A model generated the notes under the pieces. It was not told the origin of the DNA and did no database searches. It saw only the letters and a list, made by a program, of their open reading frames with translations. From the NCBI GenBank assembly GCA_019828595.1, contig JAHQRK010000002.1:2480001-2544000 (forward strand): 64,000 nucleotides of DNA. The letters run 5' to 3'. This DNA is from Aphanomyces cochlioides. Lineage: Eukaryota > Oomycota > Saprolegniomycetes > Saprolegniales > Verrucalvaceae. Both the position numbers and the translations under genes were made by a program. Positions 23,811-36,183 of this stretch are shown here, in pieces (positions within the stretch are counted from its first letter, which is position 1; each line of letters opens with the position of its first letter).

Positions 23811-24683
23811 ATCTTTTTCACACCTACGGAATCATCCAAATAACTGGAGCTTCGCGAGAATCTGGTTGCATGTTGGGCTTTTTTATACTACAGTAACAGG
23901 AATGTCACAAGCTGGTGTATTTCTTTTGACAAGGAAATGTGCCACGTGGAATGAAAAAGACATAATTATCTTAAGAACTGGTGCAAATCAGTACTTACCT
24001 CAAACGGCTCGAGCCGATGAATATGTTATCATTCGTGCACCTGGTTGTATACTGACAGCGCATATACCAACGTGCTTGATTTGAGACCAAGTGTGCTTAA
24101 TAACTGGAAGATTCTACTATAGTCGTTGTCCTGAATTCATAGAAAGAGTTTGCAAAGTATCAACCTATGGTGCATGCTCTATGCCGTGCTGTGAGTAACT
24201 AAGTAATAGAACCTCTGTAGACACACGCAATGTCGACGGTCCGTGATGAATTTAACTCAGCTCGAGAGCGACTCGATGTGAGAAATTCTTTCCATAACTA
24301 AGCGGCATTCCTAACAGGGTCACGGATCATGCTCCCAACGATTTTCTGTCCTTTGATTGGTTGACGGGGTGGCCGTATGTTTATAGCCGTGATCGGGGTG
24401 ATCCGATTCACGGGTCGTGATCTATTTTGGGGTCATGGATCACGGTACGAGACGAGGAAGATTGAAGCGTCGACGCGTTCTAACAGATCTGATGGCCTCG
24501 ACGAGAGTAGTTAATCCTTTTAACCACATTTCATCTTGTCTTATGTCCCAGATACAAGCTCCAACCGCTCGCACCGACATCGAGAGGCTCATCTCTGCCT
24601 CCCACCAAGAAACGAACAATTTGCGTCGATCCAACGCCATCTATCGCGATATTATGTTAAAAATCGAGGACTCAGACGTACCA

Positions 24684-25168
24684 TCAATTTATGACACCCC
24701 TGTCATTGATTCGTTCGTATCCGAGGGCCAGTCTCAGGCCATAATGACAATTACAAACTGTGGAACCCATGCCATGATCGACAAGTCGCTTCTCGTCAGC
24801 GGTCTTCGACAACTGCTTCTTCTGCAAACCAAGTCGATCCATGAACATTGTCAAGTCGGACACGGAGCCAGGACGATGGGGCAACATGTTCCCATAACAC
24901 CCAGGCAGAGCCACCGACGCCTCAATCTTCAATCCATACAATTTTGGCTTACCAGAGAAGTATCGCTTCGCGTCGATGTGCGCATACTCGGCCTAGCAGA
25001 ACCAGTCCTGTGTCGTCTCTTAGTGCAGCCAGCCTCCATGACCAAGCAACGTAAAAAAACCACCTTTTTGGTGCTCACCCAGAAGCTCTCTATTGCACTG
25101 ATGTGAAATTTCAGCCGGCAAATCGTCCAACGGGGAGCTTCGAGAAGCTTCTCAAATGTATTAGGCAC
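24684..25168 (-). pseudogene. DDE-transposase fragment
   Basis: Reverse-strand codons read AEYAHIDAKRYFSGKPKLYG, then LKIEASVALPG and PHRPGSVSDLTMF, a pattern seen in catalytic cores of oomycete DDE transposases (conserved D in HID, a GxKxE strand, then PGSVSD). Frame changes and missing flanking domains show it is a remnant. Which superfamily it belongs to cannot be fixed from this piece. Confidence 0.45.
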
Positions 25169-25883
25169 CTCAGGTCACGAGACACTCACCAAATTGAACA
25201 AGATTTTCATCCACCAACAAGTGTTTAGATTCACTGTACTGTGTGAGTCCAAGATTCCACCTTCAATGATCTGCACACCAAAAACAAAACATTGCCCGCC
25301 ATGAAACAGTCAATACCCGTTATGAACAATTTTGGTGTCTTCAATGGTATTTCCGACTCTCCATCGCGAAGCATAGAATTTGCTTCTATGCTATTGCAAA
25401 CCTCATTCAAATCGGCCTGATATACAGATTGCTATTGTACACAATCCAGGATCGTTTTACTAACACTAAAATCCATTGTCATAGTAATTATGCCAGTTCT
25501 CGCACCTCCTGTGAAGTCTGATTTGGTCTGCAACTTTGATTGGGATATGACGGTTCAAATGAAAAGGCAAAGAAAGTTAAGCAACCCAAAAGTTGTAATA
25601 CTTCCATCTGTACTGGTTTTCAAAGCATACTCGCTTGTTCGACAATCGAGTCTACTTGAGGTTAATACGAGTTAATATGAATGTTCAGACTTGAACGACA
25701 CTCGATTCAACTCAAAGCTTTATATAGGGGCATTCCTAACAGGAGCATGATCCTTGGCTCACGAGACAATTTGTTACATGATCCGGAGGGAGTTTCTCTC
25801 ACGTTCCTAACAGGATAATGACCCTTGGGAGTTGTGCAGTAGTTCAAAGCACGAAAGGTCACAATTGAAACTATCCAACTGCG

Positions 25884-27235
25884 ATGCAATCACTACTAGA
25901 CCATGGCATCAATGAGAACACATTGATCATGAGCAGGAAGTGGACTGCGACGCAGAAACCAAACAGCAAGCGTATCATAGCACCGCCCACCTCTGATGAC
26001 TACTCACAATGGACTGTCGATCAACTGAAACTTGAATGCACACAGAGGAAACTCGACGTCGCTAAAGAAACGAACAAGGAGGGCAGAGTGAAAGCTCTCA
26101 ACATGTAAGACGAAAACATTTCGGCTGTAGTAGCCCTTATCCACAGTCAACGTGTAACCCATCAAAAACAAAGTAAGATCGATCTCAAGGATCGTCGTAA
26201 GGCTGGAAGTATGCTGCGACTGGCCAAAGTTCTGTTCTCCGAGAGCTCTTTGAGGAATTTATGAGTACAGGCGACCGTTTGACAAGAAAGCAACTTGACG
26301 AAGGGGGTAACAAGTTCTGGTCAAGAGTGACTGACGAGTTTAATGCTGCAAAGCCTGAGTATGATAAACTTATCTCTAATAATGACAGAATAGTTGAACT
26401 GGACCCCTCCGATGGTGGCATTCTATCTGCAACGAAGCTTTGTACCCTATGGAAAGAACTTAGCGGCCTGCCCTATTTGCTAAGGCAGTTGCAAAGTCAA
26501 AGACATCGGGTGAGCATTCCTCATCGTTTTGGGATTTTTGCAACAAGAGAGTCGATGTATTGTTGATTTGATACGAATTTCCAGACCCAGTTCAATCGAA
26601 TCACGCCGGCGGATCGATTCACCAATCGATGCCATTGGCTAATCAATATTTTGGGCGATTGTGATTGGCTGAATAAAATTTGAGAGAAAGTACTGTGCTC
26701 ATGAGAGAAAGTTCTGTTCTAATCCAATCTATTGCTGCGATTGGAGATTGGTACAAAAAATCAATCCAAATTGGGAAATTTCTAGCGAATCCACAATATA
26801 TTACCTTCATCTTGCCACCAAAGGAAGAAGTGCTGGTCGTGAATTTTGCACGAGTAATCTTTACGAGCATGATGAGTTTGACTCCATTGATGATAACAAG
26901 CCTACCATATTTACCCCATCGAAGCGAAAGCGCTCGTCCTCACCGGCTGTCAAGCACGACGAGACGATAGCCTCCATCGCCAAGAGTGTATCATTATTGG
27001 CCGAGTCTGACCAAAGACAATCAGCAAGGGAAACTTGTTTACATCCATTTCAAGACTTGAAGCATCGATTGAGCAAGTGACAAAGCGAATCACAACAATC
27101 GAAATGGAGATAAAAGAGCTTGAAGACAATGGACTTGCCACAACAGAAGCATGGAATGACCGTAAAAGGTTTAAACAACACCAACGTAAGCTCGAACTCA
27201 AGGTTGAAGAGATTGAACAAGCATGGATTCATTAG
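25884..27235 (+). pseudogene. SAP-domain transposon accessory protein, decayed
   Basis: The segment DDYSQWTVDQLKLECTQRKL at ~25996-26056 is a SAP (putative DNA-binding) motif. A plausible 42-bp intron (GTAAGAC..CCACAG) follows at ~26106. Downstream codons give FEEFMSTGDRLTRKQLDEGG and NKFWSRVTDEFNAA, then SSFWDFCNKRVDV, which is cut by a MITE at 26558 and resumes at 26799 as YYLHLATKGRSAGREF. A basic patch (SKRKRSS) and a C-terminal coiled coil end at 27235. At least two frameshifts (~26245, ~26465) plus the MITE make it a pseudogene. Proteins of this layout accompany DDE transposases in oomycete DNA transposons. Confidence 0.5.
26558..26798. mobile_element. MITE family M2, copy 2
   Basis: It shares inverted ends with 15866-16086 (TATTGTTGATTTGATACGA at the left; complement of TATTGTGGATTCGCTAG at the right). 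Removing it with one TA joins the codons for KRVDV to YYLHL in frame, an independent check of its boundaries. Confidence 0.7.
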
Positions 27236-27240
27236 TATTG

Positions 27241-28315
27241 TTATGGTCTAGCTAAGTTGTAGTTTTGAATGTGTTGAACGATGATTTCGCGCAGTATATG
27301 AGCATTAGCTTTTCTTGACGCATCAGCAGCAAGTACATCTTGAGGTATTCGATCGAAAGCGCAGTCTGGCATGACATTGAAATCGTCTGTAACAACGTTG
27401 GGCTGGCCTTCTCGACTGATTCCAAGAATCCTTTCATTGATGCAGAAGTTGTGAAGACGAACACAAGCATTGATGACGTTCTTGCAATTGGAAAACTGCA
27501 CTCGTAGAGATCTCTTCAAGATCCGCCACTTGCTCACAAGAAGACCAAGGGCCATTTCAATTCAGATTCCTAGCTGTGATATGTAGAAGTTATGGTTTGA
27601 TCGAGCTTGAGAGCGGAGTTCTGGCTTGCTAATGGGGACTTGGAGGTGGTCAGACAAGGTGCACGCGTTATCGCCGATGATATAGTGACCATGTGGAAGC
27701 AAATCAAGTTTCTTGCTAAGCTGCCACTTTGCAAACGCAGTCACATCGTTTACTTTTTCCTGGCGATTTAATGCAATTGCTGTGCGGCTATCACAGAGTG
27801 CCTGCACATTGATTCCCTCGACTCGATAGTGGCCTGAAAAACAGGTGCTTACATCAGGCACCTCGTGAGCTGATGGAGTCGCAATCGAACAGAGCCAACC
27901 GTCTACACATCCAACACAGCCTGTAATCACTCCATTCGTGCTGATATTGGCAAAGTCGCGGGCCGTTGTCTGAATAGCTTCGTTCGAACAGAAAGGCAAC
28001 ACACGATCCAATTCACTCACAGTAGCAATGGCATACAGAACGTCGTCTTTAATGGTAAAAGGCAGATCGACTCACGCCTGCAATAGCCCGGATATGATGG
28101 AATTTCCCACCAGCATGCCAAGAAAGCGTCATTTGAACCATGTTCGCAGGATCAATGGGATCAATGCCGCTTCTTCTGCGTGATTTACTTTCGTCACGAG
28201 CAAGGTGTGGTGCAAGAAGACATAATAACTTCTCGAATGATGACATGCCCATCCTGTAGTACTGTTGGAATTCAGACTCCAGCAGAAGCGTCTGAATGTG
28301 AATATCCCAATTCAC
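27241..28315 (-). pseudogene. PIF/Harbinger-type transposase with one frameshift and one stop
   Basis: Reading leftwards, the N-terminal piece 28315-28049 (SFEKLLCLLAPHLARDES; RAIAGVSRSAFYH) is the HTH-like region. After a one-base frame change near 28045, 28020-27565 carries the first catalytic Asp in GCVGCVDGWLCS and the second in GHYIIGDNACTLSD. A TGA then separates it from 27555-27241, which begins right after the codons for the third catalytic residue Glu (IEMALGLLVSKWRIL). The spacing and motifs are those of the HARBI1/PIF DDE family. It is convergent with the SAP-domain gene, with a 5-bp gap. Confidence 0.7.
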
Positions 28316-29066
28316 TTGTCAATCAAATCATATGAACAATCGAGCTGCATTTCTTGACTTGACACACCGCGAGGACTGCAGCAGACCTAGCAGCGACGAC
28401 AGCTTTGCGCTTCAATCTTCCTCGTCTCGTACCGTGATCCATGACCCCAAAATAGATCACGACCCGTGAATCGGATCACCCCGATCACGGCTATAAACAT
28501 ACGGCCACCCCGTCAACCAATCAAAGGACAGAAAATCGTTGGGAGCATGATCCGTGACCCTGTTAGGAATGCCGCTTAGTTATGGAAAGAATTTCTCACA
28601 TCGAGTCGCTCTCGAGCTGAGTTAAATTCATCACGGACCGTCGACATTGCGTGTGTCTACAGAGGTTCTATTACTTAGTTACTCACAGCACGGCATAGAG
28701 CATGCACCATAGGTTGATACTTTGCAAACTCTTTCTATGAATTCAGGACAACGACTATAGTAGAATCTTCCAGTTATTAAGCACACTTGGTCTCAAATCA
28801 AGCACGTTGGTATATGCGCTGTCAGTATACAACCAGGTGCACGAATGATAACATATTCATCGGCTCGAGCCGTTTGAGGTAAGTACTGATTTGCACCAGT
28901 TCTTAAGATAATTATGTCTTTTTCATTCCACGTGGCACATTTCCTTGTCAAAAGAAATACACCAGCTTGTGACATTCCTGTTACTGTAGTATAAAAAAGC
29001 CCAACATGCAACCAGATTCTCGCGAAGCTCCAGTTATTTGGATGATTCCGTAGGTGTGAAAAAGAT

Positions 29067-29138
29067 TGCGCCGTCGGGGAATTGAACCCCGACCTTCTCC
29101 TTGGAAGGGAGAAATCCTAACCATTAGACTAACGGCGC
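29067..29138 (-). tRNA. tRNA-Gly(TCC): tRNA-Gly(TCC), right-arm copy
   Basis: Identical to 23739-23810 in inverted orientation, with an intact cloverleaf and anticodon TCC. Confidence 0.92.
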
Positions 29139-29432
29139 CTGTTGTTTCAAAGGAGAATTTTTATTGTTATTCTACTGTTCATATCTAATGATATCTTCTC
29201 AAACCGCTGAGTGACACAACGTCAGGCGAGAATATGCAACTCCCATGAACAAAGTTGATACCAACGTGGCTACGCATGTGAGAACGTTTTATATGGGTTG
29301 GCCATAATTATGTCTGTCTAACGACAGAAGTAACTATGCTGGCTTATAAAGACCTGAATTCAAATCCGCATAAAAACTTGCAGGTGATAATTGAGGTGGA
29401 AGTTAAGAGAAAGAGTGCTGGGCATAAAAAGC

Positions 29433-29504
29433 GGCCCCAACCGGGGATCGAACCCGGGACCTCCTGCACCCGAAGCAGGAATCATACCTCTAGACCATTA
29501 GGGC
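29433..29504 (-). tRNA. tRNA-Pro(CGG): tRNA-Pro(CGG), right-arm copy
   Basis: Identical to 23373-23444 in inverted orientation, with an intact cloverleaf and anticodon CGG. Confidence 0.92.
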
Positions 29505-29682
29505 AGCATAAGGATAATGGCCATTTTTGTAACAAACAGACAAAAATATGATTGACTTTCTAACTCTCTCAAAAGCAGTCTCATAGGACTTTGTGAAAAA
29601 ATAGTTCTAAAGAGACAATTTATTCAAACCATAAACAAGAATTCATCTGACGCTTATCGAGTATTCAGGAGAAAATATCATA

Positions 29683-31823
29683 CCGTATCTGGTATGTTAT
29701 TTCGGTGTCTGTCGACGACCAAATATAATACCCTGTATGACCTGTGCACATTCAATACTTATCAGAATCAATAAAATAAGATTTCTGAGGTTGTACTGCC
29801 ATTCGTGGTTTTCGCTGACATGCGAAAGCATCATCGTCTTGCTTCGGGTCGACCGTCAGTCAAAGGCAAATCTCGCAAAGGGCCCAAGAAATACACACAT
29901 ACATTTACTGATTATTCATTTAAGTGGCTGGTCGTTCAAGAGTACATAAAGAATGGGCTCGGTGTGGCTGGTCTGTCGAGTGCAATGTCGAAGTACTTCC
30001 CTGACATGAGTGGAAAGCGAGAGGTATCGACGAAAAAGAAAATTCAAGCTTGGTTTCGCAATCGAAACTCAATCGAAAAAAAAGCAAAAAACCCTGCCTC
30101 TGCAAAGAAGATGTCGAATCGCCGCATCGGCCAAGCCACAGTTCTCGATATCGAAACTGAAAAACGAATTGCTGACTGGGTTGTTGGACACCGTCTTGAC
30201 GGTGTGCCGGTTAGCAATCTTTTATTACAACAGTATGCTTTGCAGGTTGCTAGCGAGAAGAATCTACTGCCGTGTCAATTTAAAGCAAGTGGACATTGGA
30301 TTAAATCGTTTATGAAACGACATGAGTTATCCATGCGATGTCAAACTCGATGCGGAAACAAAACCGCTGCCGAAGGAGATGAAGCGTTGAAAAGCTTCAG
30401 TGAAAAAGTATTGAAATTGATCCAAGAAAATGATATATCCGACGTCCTGAATGCCGACCAAACAGCAGTGAATTACGAATATTTAGGGAGGAAAACCATC
30501 AATGCTGTGGGTGAAAAACGTGTGTGGATACGAACGAGTGGTCAAGAGAAGCAACGAGCAACTGCGATGCTTCTTGCCGACTCCAAGGGTAAAAAATATC
30601 CCTTGTTCATTGTCCTAAAAACAGCAAAAAGACAGTGAAGAAAAATGTACTCGAAAACCTTGATCAACGTAACGGCTTTGGCAAGATTGTATGGAAAGAG
30701 ATTGTTGAAATTCAAGACGAATTCTCTGCACAACTCTATGGAAATCCTACAGTTTGGTGGAACACAAAAATTTCATTAGAGTTTATCAAATATCACTTTG
30801 GTTACCGTGCCGGGAAAAATTTGAAGCCAATTTTGCTGCTGTGGGATGATTTTTCTCCACATTTTTGCCCCCAAGTCCTTGAATTGGCATCGTCATTAAA
30901 TGTGATTCTTGAAAAAATCCCACCTGGATTCACTTGGGTTTGTCAGCCAGCGGATGTTTCTTGGATCAAACCTTTTAAGACAATGATGAAGAATAATTGG
31001 ATTCACCACTTACAAAAATCTGTAAAAAATCATGACGCTAGTACGGGAGCATTCAAGCTTTGTGCACTGACTCGCCGAGATCTTGTCAAATGGGCGTCAA
31101 ACGCGTGGAATACCTTGAGCACAAAGACTATCATTAATGGCTTTGAATTGTGTGGGCTAATTGCCAATACCTCGAACAATGAAGCCAGTGAAGAGCCAAT
31201 AGACGACGACAGCAACGACGGAGACGACGTGTTTGATTCAATTGTCGAGCTTGCAAGGGAAGCAGACGCAATTCGCATTGAAACAGATATTTTTGGTGAC
31301 GTGATCTATGAAGTCGTTGTTTAGATTTCGTAACTCATAATGAAATGTGACTTACCAGTCTCTTGTTTGTCGTCTCCGCCGTTGCTGTCATCAATGTTGG
31401 CCCCACACTGTCTTCATTGTTCGTGGTATGTCGATGTGCCTTGGTGCGCAAGGTTCGCAACGTGGTTGACCCCCATCGGCTCGTCGATGCGTGTGTGATC
31501 GGCAGAATCTTGAAAAATGACAAATTCAAATTCTGTCTGTGTAAATTAGCCAATAAGAATATTTCATGGCCAACTGACAGAACAAAAAAAGATATTTTTG
31601 TATACTCAGCTCAAGTAAAAGCATTTTGATTGAAAAATAGACGTATATTATTGTAAGCTTGAACAATTTATGTAACAAATTTTGCGGTGTAGTCTATTTA
31701 AATCAAACAATTTCCTATGATATTCTATAAACTACATTATATTGTATATTCTGCGAATCTTAGAACATCAATATATAGAGGTTATTTTTTTGTTTTGGCA
31801 CCGAATTAACATACCAGATACGG
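29683..31823 (+). mobile_element. pogo-like transposon (right arm)
   Basis: Inverted copy of 21054-23194 with the same TIRs and TA flanks. It arose by the inverted duplication, not by a second transposition, because sequence identity extends far past both ends. Confidence 0.8.
29805..31324 (+). pseudogene. pogo-like DDE transposase with frame break (right arm)
   Basis: Frames 29805-30638 and 30635-31324 are residue-for-residue the same as in the left arm, including the TGA/-1 overlap. Shared damage shows that the frame break predates the duplication or has been kept identical by gene conversion. Confidence 0.75.
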
Positions 31824-33730
31824 TAATGGCATCAAATTTACTGGCACACGTTAAGTCTATCTGCCCTGCTCCGATTAAGCACGATGAGATGTAGTACATT
31901 TTGTCATCAGTTCTCCTGCTACTAAACCAGAGATCTAATACCAAGGCATTACCAACTTACACTGTTTGACGTAACAACGGAGGTTGATGTCATCGAAATT
32001 TGGTTGGAAGAGAAGACTATCCCCTGCAACTCCCATATTTCATTGGCATCAGGTGTCTAGGAGAGCGAATGCCAATATTTCTAAGGCATTACCTCTCTGG
32101 TTTCACAAAAGATCAGCCAGTGCAGCGAAAATTGGTTGGGGAGGACGTCTATGTCCTCTATCTGCAACACTAAGCCACACAAACAACATTAGCCATAGTG
32201 TCTATCTGCGATCAAGCGTTGTGGGTTGAGGGAATGTACAACCTCTCCGATCCCGATTCGACTACGAGACTCTGATACGAGTAACGGCCACTGAGACAGC
32301 TTGCCTGGCCAGGATGTCGGTCTAATTGCGAAGATAATACTATGCAAATAATGTACCCAACCAGTCATTCTGAGCTAGCCAACATCGAAGGACTTTCCTT
32401 CGCGATACCAGAGGAAAGTTCATGCGCCGTACAAGATTGATAGAAAGACAGGTTCGATCGGGAAAGATCGAAACTTTCCTTGAACGCACTGTTTGATGCA
32501 TGTGGGCCACCCACAATTCTTACAGATTGACTTGAGTAAAAGGGAGTAAATACAAAAGTCATATGCTTGTTGGTGTTTTTAAGCGGGCTGCGTCTGCAAT
32601 CCAACCAGGATCGACTAACTCTGATTGGTCAATATTGCTCGTCCTGCACGATATTTTAGTGTTACTTCCCCTGATCAAATTGATTTTGGGCAAACGGTGA
32701 GTGCGGTCAAGAAGCACTTTGACCTGACATGTCCTGTCTTTAGGTGTAGTCGCGATCAAGTTTGTGTATGCCAAACATCTCATACTTTGTTTGGGTGGCG
32801 GATCTGATGGGATTTGGTCACTCACAGCTCCTCATTTCTCGCTTGTTTGTCGACATGTACTTTGAACTCAAGTCGCTCTGGTTTTCAACTCGTGGGAGGA
32901 GATGACCCATGGATTTGATGTTGATATTGCGTCTGAGGGATTTGATTACCCAGTGGACTACACATACAGATTGTTTAGGCGTTTTGTTTTGCCCAAGGCA
33001 CAAAAGAGTGATGATCATATTGCCTCTTCCTCGTGTCACGCTGCATTGGGAGCTGATTGCCTTCGCAGATGCCATGATTTGTAGTTTGGCTATGGGTTTG
33101 GATATTGGCGCTTACACCAGTTGTGAGCTGTTGCGAATGCGTCTTTGTGTACCCCTCGATATATCAACTCCTATATATGTAAGGTTAAAACGGGGAAAAC
33201 GACAGTCCCAACCGACAACAATATGATTGGCTAGAATAATTTGCCGTTTCTTTTGTTGGCTGCACTCAGTCAGTGCTGTCAAGATGGTTTGTGAAGTGCT
33301 CGCTGCTGTGATGACAAGATGGTTTGCGAAGTGCTCGCTGCTGTAATGACCGAGATACGACTGTGACGAAGGTCGGTGCTACATGCAGAATGAAAATTGT
33401 AGTAAATGTTGACCATGGACTGCGAGACAAGCTGTGAAGACAGGATGCAGAGAGTGGGATCAGCCAGACACCTCCCAAGAAGTCGAGATTCAAGCGAAGC
33501 TTGATGATCTCGTGCAATCCAGTGGTCGCAGCCGACCACGTCAAAGGTACTCTTTATTCCGCCTTCTATTCTCTCTAATCGTATGCACAAGATTTGTCCA
33601 TCGAGACACTAAAGCATGATTTGCCAGCAACACCACGGTTTACGCTTAGTTTTCTGTGCTGCCCCATGACAACTACATTGTGGTTGAGTGCTATAATGAT
33701 ATTGGGACTCATATATATTGAATTAGATAG
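31824..33730. other. Non-coding spacer in the palindrome 1 right arm
   Basis: Mirror image of 19147-21053. No gene is recognised. All four substitutions noted between the arms fall in this spacer, three of them C-to-T/G-to-A type changes. Confidence 0.4.
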
Positions 33731-35478
33731 TTACATCCTGTTCTCACGCTTACGGCGTCTCACTTCGTGCAGCAACTTGGTGTACGTCTGCGTGTACCCA
33801 TTGTATGCATCTTCAAACAGCTCAAAGGTTGGATACAAATTGAGAGCCATGGCTAAGGTCAGACGCTCGGAATACTTCTTTCGGTCGGCACGAATCATTT
33901 CACTTGTGAAATCCTTCAAGCCACGTATGAGACCATTCTTTACATCACCAATAAACCATTGTTGCCAGGCTTCTTGTCCGGATCGTGCCATCGGTATCGA
34001 ACGTATTATTACAAAGTTGTCCATAGTAGATTGTTTTTTTGGACGTGGTGTCTTATCGACGTTTTCAAGGCTCTCTTTCATACTCGAAATCATTTGAATG
34101 AGCAATTCAATTGAATGATGTACATCACAACCATTTGTGCTTGATGCCACATGCACGTGAGTCTCATGACGCAAGAGATTTCTGGGGTCAATTTCATCGC
34201 TAATGCTTCGTGTAATCAAGTATTCACAGCAAGTACGTGCATCCGCCCAAAGGCACCATGACATGAGCTCACGAAAGTTGAACCTTTTCCCAGGGGGCTC
34301 AAAAACACGGTAAAAACAGCCTCCACGACGCACACTATGCAGGGTAATTGCAATCGGCAGGGTAGGAGTTGTTTCAATCACATTCTGAATCAACTTTCGA
34401 AGGACTGTTTGGTCGAGTCGTATATACCAATCGACCTTTGGCACAACATTGGGCTGTGATATTATGTTTGGAAATACAAAAGCATCGTTTGACAAGTTCA
34501 CACAGAGCTTTCGGACCATTTCTTTGTACTCTTCGTAAAACAGACAAACTCTCAAACAAGGATAAGCTGCTTCATCCACAAGGTGATAAATTTGACAATC
34601 TTCTTCCGCGTGGGCTTGCTTGTGCCAACGCAAGCGAACCGAAAGATACCGTCCTTTTCCATAAACCACCAAGTCGACATCATTCCAATGTAGAGCAAGG
34701 ACTTCATTGATTCTGAAACACCCGAGGTAGCAAGCAGAAAGCAACAAGCGTAGCATAGAGGGCCTGGTCGCTATATTTTCCATCCCTGCTTCAGGGACAG
34801 ATTCAGGCTTCTGATTGGTAAATTCCAAAAATTTCCGGATAATCAGGGCGTCCATGCTTTTCGGATAAACTCAGGCAGGAACGCCTTTTTCCAGGCAGAG
34901 ATGGATCATCTCTGCCTCAACAAGTCCGTTCCTGCGTCAGACACATTTTCAAGAAAATCGAAAATATTCTTCTTGAGATTTTTAAAAAAAACTTCCAAAA
35001 ATGTCCGGATAACGTTCCTGCCAGGCAGGAACGAAAAGTTATAGCGACCAGCCTCAGAAGCAACAAAGGGGTGCAGGTTGGCAAATGAATTGATGAGTGT
35101 TGAGAGCTCATGGATTGTCAGAGGTTGCGCCTTTTTTTCTTCCTCCAAGTTGTTCACTTTATTGTACTTTTGCAAACCAGTGATGTATCGCTTGGCGACA
35201 ACATCTTCAGCTGGGTTTGGTGTCACTTTGTTGGCATTAAAATAAGCAACAAGAGCAGCTTTTGCGAGATCTACTGTGCTGCTTTTCTTGCCCTGGTCGT
35301 ATAAGTGGTGGAAAAAATCTGTGCAGTCGTCCACGGTGATTTGACTTGGAAGGAATTCACCAAATCGACTCATAAGGAACTGTTCGAACTGTTTCTGGTA
35401 GGTCGAGTACGTCCTCTTGGTCGATGCACCATGGAACGCCTCTTCAATCGTTCTCTTGGAAGGTGCTCTCCCAGCCAT
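33731..35478 (-). pseudogene. Crypton tyrosine recombinase, split by a MITE (right arm)
   Basis: Inverted copy of 17399-19146 with the same residues (RINEVL, HSVRRGG, EYLITRS) and the same MITE at 34760-35053. Both copies are therefore disabled by one shared insertion. Confidence 0.8.
34760..35053. mobile_element. Harbinger-related MITE inside the Crypton gene (right arm)
   Basis: Inverted copy of 17824-18117, present in both arms at the same site. Confidence 0.6.
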
Positions 35479-35682
35479 GCTTCAAAAGATTTACAACCTC
35501 CAGTTATCTACCAATCATGTCCTGTTAATCTTGATAAGTGTGTCTAAGTTGTCGAACGACAAAATATAAACGTCCAATCAGGAACTGAAAAGTCTTTTCA
35601 GCCAATTAAAGCTCCAAACTTGTCGTTTGTCCAATCAACGCTCTGAAATTCGTCGTTTCTTGTCGTTTTAATCCTATAAGTA

Positions 35683-36081
35683 TACTTCCTCTGTTCCACA
35701 TTACTGTGTACAAATCGAAAACACACTTTTTCCACAATACTATGTACAAATAGTTCTGATTGGCTCGAAATATTCTTTATTAGATTTCATTGGTCATAAA
35801 TCCTATGATTCCTTTCATTGGTCATAAATCCTTAAGTTATGATTGGCTCGAAATATTTTTATTAGATTTCATTGGTCATAAATCATTAGTCTGGTACATG
35901 AATACATTCGCCGCCGATCTTGACCACGAAACCTCACTTTCTGCTCCTGCCAGCCAAGGCAATTTCCTGCAGTTTTTTATGGTCTTTAAAAAATGATATC
36001 CGCCATCGAATTTAGAAAAGAAATAGATTTCGGGGTCGATGTAAAGTGATTTGTACACAGTAATGTGGAACAGAGGAAGTA
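35683..36081. mobile_element. Mariner-type MITE (right arm)
   Basis: Inverted copy of 16796-17194 with the same 34-bp ends and internal CCAAT-rich tandem units. Confidence 0.75.
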
Positions 36082-36183
36082 TCTGACTTTTGCATTCATT
36101 TAGAGAGTCTTCCAACTTGAATGTCAAAAAGTGTAAAACGCGCTGGCTTTCTACCATATAATGCAAGACGATTCTTGTCGAAC

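Larger units (their letters stand above)
16367..24469. repeat. Palindrome 1, left arm (8103 bp)
   Basis: Every base pairs with the reverse complement of 28408-36510 at a constant coordinate sum of 52877, so there are no net indels. At least four substitutions are visible from comparing the arms (near 19862, 20053, 20288 and 20807). The outer edge is abrupt: position 16366 no longer matches 36511. The inner edge coincides with the end of the terminal inverted repeat of the loop element. Confidence 0.95.
24305..28572. mobile_element. Loop element at the centre of palindrome 1 (degenerate, 165-bp inverted ends)
   Basis: Ends starting GGCATTCCTAACAGGGTCAC (24305) and its complement (28572) continue as 165-bp inverted copies that also form the innermost part of palindrome 1. 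Two further partial copies of the end (GGCATTCCTAACAGG near 25730 and GTTCCTAACAGG near 25803) lie inside, suggesting nested or deleted copies. The interior holds a SAP-domain accessory gene, two DDE transposase remnants and a MITE. The flanking TAA (left) and TTA (right) are mirror images rather than direct copies, as expected if inversion-duplication of the flanks came after insertion. Confidence 0.55.

Noticed and set aside
24417..25106. 229-aa forward frame at the inner edge of palindrome 1
   Set aside because: Its codons have no domain, while the reverse strand reads as a DDE transposase fragment; part of it is TIR sequence.
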